Shown here piece by piece: positions 16,216-24,180 of a DNA stretch of 64,000 bases. Position numbers and translations under genes: made by a program. Each line of letters begins with the position of its first letter. The stretch's first letter is position 1. The DNA comes from Endozoicomonas sp. 4G (GTDB lineage: Bacteria > Pseudomonadota > Gammaproteobacteria > Pseudomonadales > Endozoicomonadaceae), in the NCBI RefSeq assembly GCF_023822025.1, contig NZ_CP082909.1:5190001-5254000 (forward strand), read 5' to 3'. The notes under the pieces are model-generated. The model worked only from the letters and a program-made list of their open reading frames with translations. It had not been told where the DNA came from and made no database searches.

Positions 16216-17335
16216 CCTGAATTCAAGTCATAAGTGCATAACCCATGACTTTTCTTGCATCTATCCCTGTTGACTCTTTGAATGCCTCATAAGGTGACTT
16301 GTAACCAAGACACTTTCTGGGTCTGTTGTTCATCTTGTCAACAGCTATTATGACTTCTTGCTCAGAGACCTTATCAAGCTCCATTGCCTTGGGAAAGTAC
16401 TGCCTGAGCAAACCATTGGCGTTTTCATTCTGACCTCTCTCCCATGAGTGATATGGAGTAGCGAAATAGCTGTCACAACCCAGATCTCTGGCCACCGCCT
16501 CATGTTCAACAAATTCCTTGCCATTGTCGTAAGTTATGGTTTTCACAAACTTCTTCAAAGGCTTGAGAGAGCTGACCATTGCCTGTTTAACCGCTTTTGA
16601 TTTCTTGCCTGGCAGTGGCACTGCAACACGGAGTTTAGTCTTGCGCTCATCTATTGTGACAATAGCCCCTTTATGATTTTTACCGATAATGGTGTCGGCT
16701 TCCCAGTCGCCTACACGACCTCTTTCATTGGCAATCTTGGGTCGTTGCTCTATGCCAACACGATTAGGAATACCAGTCCGATTATGGGCTGAACCATATC
16801 GTTTACGGTACGTTTTTCTTTGGTGACGCAAGTGTTTATAAAGCGTCCCACCGGCTTTTTTGTCTTCCAGTATAAACTGGTAAACAGTCTCATGGTGAAG
16901 CTTGATGACCCCTTCTTTTTCGAGTCGTCCAACAACTTGCTCAGGACTCCAGTCATCCCTGATTCTATCTTCTATTTGTCGTTTAATATCGTCGGTCAAC
17001 TTGACTGCTTTTGCCTTTTCCTGATGGCGTTTCTGAGCCTTCTGGTGTGCCTGTTTATGTCTATAGCCTCGTTGTCCAGTGTTCCTTGCCACTTCACGTG
17101 AGATACTGCTTTGGGAGCGACCAAGTGCCTCAGCAATTTTATTCAGTGAAACGCCCTCTCTGTGTTGAACTGCGATATAATGTCTCTCTTCAAGACTCAG
17201 GTGCGTATAGGCCATCCTAGGCTCCTCTGTACGGTTTCGTCGCTTTACAGAGTACCCCTGAGTCTTGATTTATTTCAAAGGTTCTGTTGCAGCGCTCTGG
17301 TTACAGAGGTTATGCACTTATGATACGAATTCAGG
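16216..17335. mobile_element. IS30-family insertion sequence with 3-bp target duplication
   Basis: The 1120-bp element has terminal inverted repeats: the left end begins CCTGAATTCAAGTCATAAGT and the right end, read inward, CCTGAATTCGTATCATAAGT, continuing to match through GCATAACC with three mismatches. ATG flanks it at 16213-16215 and 17336-17338. It carries one intact transposase gene and lies inside oppA copy 1. Confidence 0.95.
16223..17215 (-). CDS. IS30-family transposase
   Basis: The 330-residue DDE transposase has an N-terminal helix-turn-helix (LSLEERHYIAVQHREGVSLN, then GRSQSSISREVARN) and a catalytic core with the acidic residues in GDWEADTIIG, TYDNGKEF and HSWERGQNENANGLLRQYFP. 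All three acidic positions are present and the frame is uninterrupted, so it appears functional. The ATG at 17215 lies 120 bases from one element end and the stop 7 bases from the other, as usual for IS30. Confidence 0.96.
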   Translation of the reverse strand: MAYTHLSLEERHYIAVQHREGVSLNKIAEALGRSQSSISREVARNTGQRGYRHKQAHQKAQKRHQEKAKAVKLTDDIKRQIEDRIRDDWSPEQVVGRLEKEGVIKLHHETVYQFILEDKKAGGTLYKHLRHQRKTYRKRYGSAHNRTGIPNRVGIEQRPKIANERGRVGDWEADTIIGKNHKGAIVTIDERKTKLRVAVPLPGKKSKAVKQAMVSSLKPLKKFVKTITYDNGKEFVEHEAVARDLGCDSYFATPYHSWERGQNENANGLLRQYFPKAMELDKVSEQEVIIAVDKMNNRPRKCLGYKSPYEAFKESTGIDARKVMGYALMT

Positions 17336-18549
17336 ATGCTTCTGCCATTATCAAAGGTGAAAAGCCCGTAGACAGTCTTGGCGTCAAAGCTCTTGATGAC
17401 AAAACCTTTCAGGTGACTCTGGAACAACCTGTCCCTTATTTCATCAAAATGCTGGCTCACCCCACTACCTTTCCGGTACCGCAAAAAGTGGTTGAGAAAT
17501 ACGGTGACGACTGGACCAAGCCAGAAAATATGGTATCCAATGGCGCCTATAAGATGGAAAGGTGGGTTGTGAATGAGCGAATTAAATTGGTTCGCAATAG
17601 CCACTATTGGAATGATGCAAAAACCGTCATTGATGAGGTTAGCTTCCTTCCTATTTCAGGCAATGTGGAGCTGACACGCTACAAAGCAGGCGAGGTAGAC
17701 TTTACCAACGGCACAAACCCTATTCCTGTTCAGCACTTTGCCAGCCTGAAAAAAAGCATACCTGATGAAGTAAAAATCACCCCAAGACTCTCTACTTATT
17801 ACTATGAGTTTAATGAGCAGGTTAAGCCTTTTGATGATGCTCGTGTCAGAAAGGCGCTTTCCTACGCCATCAATCGCGATGCCATTGCCAAGCACGTAAT
17901 GAAGCAAGGCCAAACACCCGCTTATACTCTCACACCCACATCGGTAGCTGGTTTTATTCCACCTGAAATTGACTACAGCAAGATGACCCAGACCGAGCGG
18001 AATGCTGAGGCCAAACGCCTTCTGGCAGAAGCCGGTTTTGGCCCTGATAATCCACTGAAATTTGACCTCCTCTACAACACGGATGAATCACACAAGCAGA
18101 TAGCTATTGCCGTCTCGCAAATGTGGAAACCTCTGGGCGTTAAAGTCACGTTGGAAAATCAGGAATGGAAAACCTTCCTTGATAGTAAAAGTGAAGGAAA
18201 ATTTCAGGTTGCCAGGGCAGGCTGGGCAGGGGACTACAACGAAGCTTCGACCTTTCTTGATTTAAAAACATCCACTCATGGTAACAACGATGGCAACTTT
18301 AATAGCCCTGAGTACGATGCCTTGATGAAAAAATCCAGAACGGTGACTTCAGACAAAGAACGAACCGAACTTTATCGCAAAGCTGAAAAAATACTGGCTG
18401 AGGAAATGCCTTTAGCTCCTGTTATTGAGTACAAAACCAGCCGACTGGTGAAGTCCTACGTAGGCGGTTATCCCATGGGCAATGTTGAGGACAACATTTA
18501 CACCAAAGATCTGTATATCGAGAAGCATTAATCCTTCTCGTGGAAGATG

Positions 18550-18586
18550 ACAACTCGTTTCTTCGCTTCGCTTGGGAACGAGTTGT
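18550..18586. repeat. Palindromic element between oppA copy 1 and the vapC stub
   Basis: ACAACTCGTT (18550-18559) pairs perfectly with AACGAGTTGT (18577-18586). Related GGAACGAGTT sequence appears after the second oppA at about 21230, so this is probably a dispersed palindromic repeat. It lies next to the place where vapC similarity ends, and may mark the break. Confidence 0.65.
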
Positions 18587-18600
18587 TGCGACTCTATAGG

Positions 18601-18645
18601 TTGGAGTAAATAGCGAATCGGCACACTGGTATCTACCGCAATCAT
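18601..18645 (-). pseudogene. VapC-like PIN toxin remnant (first 15 codons)
   Basis: The ATG at 18645 overlaps the antitoxin stop as ATGA, the normal layout of vapBC pairs. The first residues MIAVDTSVPIRYLLQ match the start of PIN-domain toxins (the catalytic Asp is in VDTS). After that, similarity stops and the frame runs into the palindromic repeat. The toxin is therefore deleted except for this stub. Confidence 0.72.
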
Positions 18646-18902
18646 TCCCGACCTCTGAACTTTTTGGCCGCTCTTTCCTTCAAAACCTCCTTAAAATCCA
18701 GATCATCCCGGTTTGCCGCAGCTTCTGACTCTTCGGCTTGAGGACAAGCTAATATACCTGACAGTGTTTCACTGGACATTTTTACCAGACAAGCGACCCC
18801 ATCCCGCTCAAACACCTCAACAGTATCGCCGGGTACAAGCCCGAGTTTGTTACAAACATCCTGAGGTATGGTTACCTGTCTTTCACTGGTCAATTTAGGC
18901 AT
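18642..18902 (-). CDS. AbrB/MazE-fold antitoxin, orphan
   Basis: The 86-residue protein starts with a SpoVT/AbrB swapped-hairpin DNA-binding domain (LTSERQVTIPQDVCNKLGLVPGDTVEVFERDG), followed by a charged tail (FKEVLKERAAKKFRG) of the kind that binds a toxin. It is typical of VapB-type antitoxins of PIN toxins. The partner gene directly downstream is only a stub, so this is an orphan that may still repress its own promoter. ATG 18902 has GGAG 9 bases upstream. Confidence 0.85.
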   Translation of the reverse strand: MPKLTSERQVTIPQDVCNKLGLVPGDTVEVFERDGVACLVKMSSETLSGILACPQAEESEAAANRDDLDFKEVLKERAAKKFRGRE

Positions 18903-19154
18903 AAGATGGGCTCCAGCATCAAAACTTGTAAAATCGCCCTTAATTTATAGCTGTTCTACAAAATACTGATTACCCAATGCACCGTAAAAACACTATCACT
19001 CCACCAGCACAAACAAACCACTCCAACCCACCACGCAGATTTTAAAACCACATCTCATGAAAAAATAAGACCATTCAACCAAATTTAAGCCAAACAGCAG
19101 AATGTCAACTCCATCAAACATTGGGACTTTTACGTACTAAAGTTCAAAACTTTC

Positions 19155-19183
19155 TTGATCCTTTTCACAACTTTTAGTTATAT
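19155..19183 (+). promoter_or_regulatory. Sigma-70-type promoter of oppA copy 2
   Basis: TTGATC (19155-19160) and TTATAT (19178-19183) with a 17-base spacer repeat the block found before copy 1. Here the start codon is about 320 bases downstream instead of about 80. Confidence 0.65.
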
Positions 19184-19338
19184 TCGGTTACCCAATCACG
19201 GCGACTCGGTTTTTCTGTACTGAAAACGCACAGTCCGAAAAATAGATGACCATGGTCGGGAAGATTTCCGTAATCTTTTTCGGGATCAATGCAATACCCG
19301 GCGGAATTGACGACAGTAGTAGTCCAGCAAATAAAAAC

Positions 19339-19421
19339 AACCTCCTGAATGGGGGGTTATAAAACGGCAATACACAGGATCGTGTATTACTCGTCTTGCG
19401 CTGCCCCATCGGTCAGCGCAA
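19339..19421 (+). promoter_or_regulatory. Three consecutive hairpins in the oppA2 leader
   Basis: Hairpin one pairs AACCTCC (19339-19345) with GGGGGTT (19352-19358). Hairpin two pairs AATACAC (19369-19375) with GTGTATT (19382-19388). Hairpin three pairs TTGCGCTG (19396-19403) with CAGCGCAA (19414-19421). They lie in about 235 bases that are absent from the leader of copy 1. A regulatory RNA role is possible but unproven. Confidence 0.5.
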
Positions 19422-19503
19422 CAGCTCCCGCCATTACCATAACTCCAATCAGAATTATGCGTTGACCGCGATCAGGCCGGTCATCAATGAAGGGGATAAC
19501 AAT

Positions 19504-21141
19504 ATGAAGAAGCCATTCAAGGCTCTGAAGTTTGCAGCCATTCCGGCATTAACACTGGCTGCCAGCATTATGGCCGTCACCAGTGTCAATGCGGCTATCG
19601 TTCCGGCCGGTACGCAACTGGCAAAAGTTCAGGAACTGGTTCGTGGTAACGGTGGGGAGCCTGCCTCTCTTGATCCCCAGAAAGTGGAAGGTACCCCAGG
19701 TGACGCTGTAGTCAGAGACCTGTTTGAAGGTCTGGTGACCCAGGACCAGGAAGGCAACATCATCCCCGGTCAGGCTGAAAGCTGGACGGTCTCTGATGAC
19801 AATAAAGTCTTTACCTTTAAAATTCGTGACACCGCCCAATGGTCTAACGGTGATCCGGTCACAGCGGGCGACTTTGTATTCGCTTTCCAACGTGCGGTAG
19901 ATCCTGAAACGGCTTCCCGTTACGCCTGGTATATGGAAATCGCGACCATTATCAATGCTACTGCCATTATCAAAGGTGAAAAGCCCGCAAACAGCCTCGG
20001 CGTCAAAGCCCTTGATGACAAAACCTTTCAGGTAACTCTGGAACAGCCTGTCCCATACTTCATCAAAATGCTGGCTCACTACACCACCTATCCGGTACCG
20101 CAGAAAGTGGTTGAGAAATTTGGTGACGACTGGACCCGTCCCGGTAATATGGTATCCAACGGTGCATACAAGCTGGCTGACTGGCGAGTCAACGAAAAGA
20201 TCGTTCTGGAGCGTAATAGCCACTACTGGAACAACAAAGCCACCGTCGTCAATCAAGTGACCTACCTGCCTTTGCAAAGTACGCCTGAACTGAACCGCTA
20301 CAAGGCCGGTGAAATGGATATGACCAACGTCATTCCGCTTGAACACTTCAAGTCTCTGAAAAAAGAGATTCCAAACGAGGTTAAGGTAACCCCCTATCTG
20401 GGCACCTACTACTACGCCTTTAATACCCAACGCAAGCCTTTTGATGATGTCCGTGTTCGTGAGGCTCTGTCCTACGCCATCAACCGTGACGCCATCACTC
20501 AATACGTGAAAGGTCAGGGTGAGAAGTCTGCTTACACCTTCACCCCTGAAACCATCAGCGGCTTTGTTCCACCTGTCACAGACTTCAGTGAAATGTCTCA
20601 GGCTGAGCGGAATGCGGAAGCCAAACGCCTGCTGTCTGAAGCCGGATACGGTCCAGACAATCCTCTGGAAGTCAATCTGCTGTACAACACAGACGAAGCT
20701 CACAAGAAAATCGCTATCGCCATTGGCCAGATGTGGAAACCGCTGGGTGTGAAAGTGACACTGGAGAATCAGGAGTGGAAAACCTTCCTGGACTCTCAGG
20801 CTGAGGGAGATTTCGATATAGCCCGTGCAGGCTGGATTGGCGACTACAATGAAGCCTCAACCTTCCTGGATCTGAATACTTCTACCCATGGAAAAAACGA
20901 TGCCCAGTTTAAAAACGAGGCATACGACAAACTGTTGGCTAAATCCAGAGTCGTGACCAGCGACGAAGAGCGCTCCAAACTCTACACAGAAGCCGAGAAG
21001 ATTCTGGCTGAAGAGATGCCTGTCGCTCCTATCTACCAATACGTAATCAGCCGACTGGTTAAGCCCTATGTAGGCGGTTACACCGTGAGCAATGTTGAGG
21101 ACAACATTTACACCAGAGATCTGTATATCGAGAAGCATTAA
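19504..21141 (+). CDS. oppA: Oligopeptide ABC transporter substrate-binding protein
   Basis: The 545-residue product is a periplasmic oligopeptide-binding protein of the SBP_bac_5 family. It has a signal peptide (LKFAAIPALTLAASIMAVTSVNA), the family signature around QVTLEQPVPYFIKMLAH, and conserved segments RKPFDDVRVREALSYAINRD and WKTFLDSQAEGDFDIARAGWIGDYNEASTFLD. The ATG at 19504 has AAGGGG upstream. It is the intact paralogue of the IS-disrupted gene to its left and precedes oppBCDF, so it most likely supplies the binding protein for this transporter. A hairpin separates it from oppB. Confidence 0.96.
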   Translation: MKKPFKALKFAAIPALTLAASIMAVTSVNAAIVPAGTQLAKVQELVRGNGGEPASLDPQKVEGTPGDAVVRDLFEGLVTQDQEGNIIPGQAESWTVSDDNKVFTFKIRDTAQWSNGDPVTAGDFVFAFQRAVDPETASRYAWYMEIATIINATAIIKGEKPANSLGVKALDDKTFQVTLEQPVPYFIKMLAHYTTYPVPQKVVEKFGDDWTRPGNMVSNGAYKLADWRVNEKIVLERNSHYWNNKATVVNQVTYLPLQSTPELNRYKAGEMDMTNVIPLEHFKSLKKEIPNEVKVTPYLGTYYYAFNTQRKPFDDVRVREALSYAINRDAITQYVKGQGEKSAYTFTPETISGFVPPVTDFSEMSQAERNAEAKRLLSEAGYGPDNPLEVNLLYNTDEAHKKIAIAIGQMWKPLGVKVTLENQEWKTFLDSQAEGDFDIARAGWIGDYNEASTFLDLNTSTHGKNDAQFKNEAYDKLLAKSRVVTSDEERSKLYTEAEKILAEEMPVAPIYQYVISRLVKPYVGGYTVSNVEDNIYTRDLYIEKH

Positions 21142-21153
21142 TTCCTCTCTTGT

Positions 21154-21179
21154 GGTTCCCGTGCTGTAGCGTGGGAACC
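21154..21179. repeat. Intergenic hairpin between oppA and oppB
   Basis: GGTTCCC (21154-21160) pairs with GGGAACC (21173-21179), and the stem continues inward through wobble pairs to GCT/AGC. Its sequence resembles widely dispersed GGTTCCC...GGGAACC palindromes of marine gammaproteobacteria. It may protect the oppA message so that binding protein exceeds permease, which is inference. Confidence 0.65.
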
Positions 21180-21266
21180 CGTTGTACGAGTTGCGAACGT
21201 TTTGCGACATCCTCGGGAGCGTAGGAACGAGTTTTTGAGGGAACATGACTAACTGATGGTGTACCT

Positions 21267-22193
21267 ATGTTTATATTTATTTTGAGACGTATCGGCGTTG
21301 CCATTCCAACGCTGTTTATTCTCGTGCTGTTGTCGTTTTTCCTGATGCAGATGGCCCCCGGCAGTCCTTTCACCGGCGATTTCAATATGCCACCGGAAAT
21401 CCTGGCCAATCTGGAAGCCAAGTACCATCTGGACAAGCCACTGTGGCAACAATTTGCTTACTACCTGAAAGATCTTTTGCACGGCGATCTGGGGCCGTCT
21501 TTCAAGTACAAGGATTACACCGTTAACGAACTGGTGGCCCAGAGCTTCCCGGTTTCTATGACCATTGGCTCACTGGCGTTTGTACTCACTGTGATCGTCG
21601 GGGTTGGACTGGGCACACTGGCGGCCCTGAAACAAAACTCCTGGGTCGACTACACCGTGATGACTTTCTCCATGGTGGGTGTCGTGCTGCCTTCTTTTGT
21701 GATTGCGCCGCTGATGGTGTTGCTATTTTCCATCACCCTGAAATGGCTGCCCGCAGGTGGCTGGAACGATGGCAGCTTGCAGAACATGATTCTGCCTGTG
21801 GCGGCCATGGGTATTCTTTATGTTGCGGCCATCGCCCGTATTATGCGTTCCAGTATGATTGAAACCCTGAACAGTAACTTTATTCGTACTGCCCGGGCCA
21901 AGGGTTTGCCAAAGCATCACATAATTCTTAAACATGCCCTGAAACCGGCGCTGCTGCCTGTGGTTTCTTATCTGGGCCCGGCTTTCGTCGGCATTATCAC
22001 CGGCTCAGTGGTGATTGAAACGGTGTTTGGCCTGCCCGGCATGGGTCAGCATTTTGTTAACGGTGCACTGAACCGGGATTACTCGCTGGTACTGGGGCTG
22101 ACCATCATCATTGGCTCACTGACCATCCTGTTCACCGCTATCGTCGATATTCTCTACGGGCTGATCGATCCGAAAATCAGGGTGGGGGGTTAA
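21267..22193 (+). CDS. oppB: Oligopeptide ABC transporter permease OppB
   Basis: OppB is one of two inner-membrane permeases of the oligopeptide importer. The 308-residue protein has six membrane segments, the N-terminal FILRRIGVAIPTLFILVLLSFFLMQ typical of this branch, and the EAA-type coupling loop near IETLNSNFIRTARAKGLPKHHIILKHALKPAL. It lies 125 bases after oppA and 3 bases before oppC, in one operon. Confidence 0.95.
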   Translation: MFIFILRRIGVAIPTLFILVLLSFFLMQMAPGSPFTGDFNMPPEILANLEAKYHLDKPLWQQFAYYLKDLLHGDLGPSFKYKDYTVNELVAQSFPVSMTIGSLAFVLTVIVGVGLGTLAALKQNSWVDYTVMTFSMVGVVLPSFVIAPLMVLLFSITLKWLPAGGWNDGSLQNMILPVAAMGILYVAAIARIMRSSMIETLNSNFIRTARAKGLPKHHIILKHALKPALLPVVSYLGPAFVGIITGSVVIETVFGLPGMGQHFVNGALNRDYSLVLGLTIIIGSLTILFTAIVDILYGLIDPKIRVGG

Positions 22194-22196
22194 ACC

Positions 22197-23141
22197 ATGG
22201 CGTCTATTTCCTTGAAAAACCGCACTGTGAATAACATGGTGAAAAAAGAAAGCCACCAGGCTGTGGAAAACTTTTCCCAACAGCTGGAGATTGAAGGACG
22301 CAGCCTTTGGGCCGATGCCCGCCGACGTTTCCTGAGTAACAAGGCCGCAGTCGCCAGTATGATCGTGCTGGCCGCAGTCACCTTGCTGATTATCTTTGGC
22401 CCCATGGCCAGCCAGTTCACTTACGACGAAATTGACTGGGCCAATATGGCGGCACCGCCGTCTATGGAAACCGGCCACTTTTTTGGTACGGATCACCTGG
22501 GCCGGGATCTTTTTGTGCGTACCCTTGAAGGCGGGCGAATCTCGTTCATGGTGGGTGCCCTGGGGGCGCTGGTCGCCGTGATCATTGGCACGATTTACGG
22601 TGCCATGGCGGGCTTCCTGGGAGGCCGTGTTGATAATCTGATGATGCGGGCACTGGAAATCCTTCAGTCTTTCCCGTTTATGTTCCTGGTAATCCTGATG
22701 ATTACCTTTTTCGGACGCTCCATACTACTGATCTTTATCGCCATAGGGGCCGTCTCCTGGCTGGATATGGCGCGTATCGTCAGAGGCCAGACCCTGAGCC
22801 TGAAGAGCAAGGAGTTTGTCGAAGCGGCCATTATCAGTGGTGCCAATTCCAGCCAGATTATTCGCCGTCACCTGATTCCTAACCTGCTGGGCATTGTGGT
22901 GGTTTACGCCTCTTTGCTGGTCCCTGGCATGATTCTGTTTGAATCCTTCCTGAGCTTCCTGGGACTGGGTGTACAGGAACCCATGACCAGCTGGGGCGCA
23001 CTGGTTAACGAGGGTGCCATTTCGATGGAAGTGGCGATCTGGCAACTGGCCTTCCCGACTTCTTTCCTGGTGATTACTCTGTTCTGTTTCAACTTTATTG
23101 GCGATGGGCTGCGTGATGCCCTGGACCCGAAGGATCGTTGA
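22197..23141 (+). CDS. oppC: Oligopeptide ABC transporter permease OppC
   Basis: OppC is the second permease subunit. The 314-residue protein has a longer cytoplasmic N-terminus (residues 1 to about 50), six membrane segments, the conserved GTDHLGRDLFVRTLEGGRISF stretch in the first periplasmic region and the EAA loop EFVEAAIISGANSSQIIRRHLIPNLL. The start at 22197 immediately follows oppB; other in-frame ATGs exist nearby. The stop is one base before the oppD ATG. Confidence 0.95.
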   Translation: MASISLKNRTVNNMVKKESHQAVENFSQQLEIEGRSLWADARRRFLSNKAAVASMIVLAAVTLLIIFGPMASQFTYDEIDWANMAAPPSMETGHFFGTDHLGRDLFVRTLEGGRISFMVGALGALVAVIIGTIYGAMAGFLGGRVDNLMMRALEILQSFPFMFLVILMITFFGRSILLIFIAIGAVSWLDMARIVRGQTLSLKSKEFVEAAIISGANSSQIIRRHLIPNLLGIVVVYASLLVPGMILFESFLSFLGLGVQEPMTSWGALVNEGAISMEVAIWQLAFPTSFLVITLFCFNFIGDGLRDALDPKDR

Positions 23142-23142
23142 T

Positions 23143-24180
23143 ATGCATTTATTAGATGTCGATAACCTGCGGGTTAGATTTACGACACCCGACGGGGATG
23201 TTACCGCGGTAAACAATATGACCTTCTCCCTGGATTCCGGTGAAACACTGGGTCTGGTAGGGGAGTCCGGTTCCGGTAAAAGCCAGACCGCTTTTGCCCT
23301 TATGGGACTGCTGGCGAAAAACGGCATTATCGAAGGTTCGGCCCGGTTTGAAGGCCAGAATATTCTGGGCCTGAGCGAAGCGGAGCTGAACCACATTCGT
23401 GCCGAAAAGATCTCCATGATCTTCCAGGATCCCATGACCTCGCTGAACCCTTACATGAAAGTCGGGCCTCAGCTGATGGAAGTGTTACAGCTGCACAAAG
23501 GCATGAGCAAAAAAGAAGCCTTTGAAGAATCCGTCAGGATGCTGGATGCGGTAAAAATTCCTGAAGCTCGCAAGCGTATGAGTATGTATCCCCATGAGTT
23601 TTCAGGGGGTATGCGTCAGCGGGTGATGATTGCCATGGCACTGCTGTGCCGTCCCAAACTGTTGATTGCTGACGAACCGACCACCGCCCTGGACGTGACC
23701 GTTCAGGCCCAGATCATGGAACTGTTGAATGAGCTGAAGACCGAGTTCAACACCGCCATCATTATGATCACTCACGATCTGGGTGTGGTGGCGGGTATCT
23801 GTGACAAGGTGCTGGTGATGTACGCCGGTCGTACCATGGAATACGGTACCACCAACGAGGTTTTCTATGATCCTCGTCACCCTTACTCCCGTGGTCTGCT
23901 GGGGGCGATTCCCCGGCTGGATACCGAGGGTGAAATTCTGCCGACCATTCCGGGCAACCCTCCCAACCTGTTGAGTCTGCCCCCGGGCTGTCCTTTTCAG
24001 GAGCGTTGCCCTCATGTTCAGCCACGTTGCCAGCGGGAAGCACCACCTCTGGAGAACTTTGGTGACGGTCGTCAGAAAGCCTGCTTCTGGACACCCGATA
24101 ACTCAGCCAATGCCTTCGATGGACCACTGAATACTTCCGGCAGGTCCGTTAATTCTTACAATAGGGAGGTGGTAGTATGA
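23143..24180 (+). CDS. oppD: Oligopeptide ABC transporter ATP-binding protein OppD
   Basis: OppD is one of two ATPases that drive peptide import. The 345-residue protein has a Walker A motif (GESGSGKS), Q-loop region (MIFQDPMTSLNPYMKV), signature motif (FSGGMRQRVMIAMAL) and Walker B (LLIADEPTTALD), plus the OppD/F C-terminal Cys-rich region (GCPFQERCPHVQPRCQ) that can hold an iron-sulfur cluster. ATG 23143 is chosen because the upstream part lies within oppC. The stop overlaps the oppF start (ATGA). Confidence 0.96.
   Translation: MHLLDVDNLRVRFTTPDGDVTAVNNMTFSLDSGETLGLVGESGSGKSQTAFALMGLLAKNGIIEGSARFEGQNILGLSEAELNHIRAEKISMIFQDPMTSLNPYMKVGPQLMEVLQLHKGMSKKEAFEESVRMLDAVKIPEARKRMSMYPHEFSGGMRQRVMIAMALLCRPKLLIADEPTTALDVTVQAQIMELLNELKTEFNTAIIMITHDLGVVAGICDKVLVMYAGRTMEYGTTNEVFYDPRHPYSRGLLGAIPRLDTEGEILPTIPGNPPNLLSLPPGCPFQERCPHVQPRCQREAPPLENFGDGRQKACFWTPDNSANAFDGPLNTSGRSVNSYNREVVV

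Larger units (their letters stand above)
15762..18531 (+). pseudogene. oppA: Oligopeptide-binding protein OppA copy 1, disrupted by IS30
   Basis: The gene encodes a periplasmic oligopeptide-binding protein (SBP_bac_5 family) but is split. Codons up to 16215 match the N-terminal half of the intact copy (signal peptide LAAIPALTLAASIMAVTSVNA, then QELVRGNGAEPASLDPQ). The rest resumes at 17339 with SAIIKGEKPVDSLGVK. Removing the 1120-bp IS30 element and one ATG repeat restores a continuous frame of 548 residues with no other stop. The insertion truncates the product after about 152 residues. An ATG start with AAGGAG upstream is intact. As the rest is undamaged, the insertion looks recent. Confidence 0.93.
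18903..19503. other. Gap upstream of oppA copy 2
   Basis: The first part (18903-19150) shows no gene that I can support. The second part holds the oppA2 promoter (19155-19183) and a long leader with three hairpins. A 73-codon open frame on the minus strand (19188-19409) has no ribosome-binding site or family features and crosses the hairpins. Confidence 0.6.

Noticed and set aside
19188..19409. Small minus-strand open frame in the oppA2 leader
   Set aside because: It crosses the hairpins, lacks a ribosome-binding site and has no recognisable domain.
19549..20703. Minus-strand open frame of 384 codons
   Set aside because: It is antisense to oppA and shows no domain of its own.
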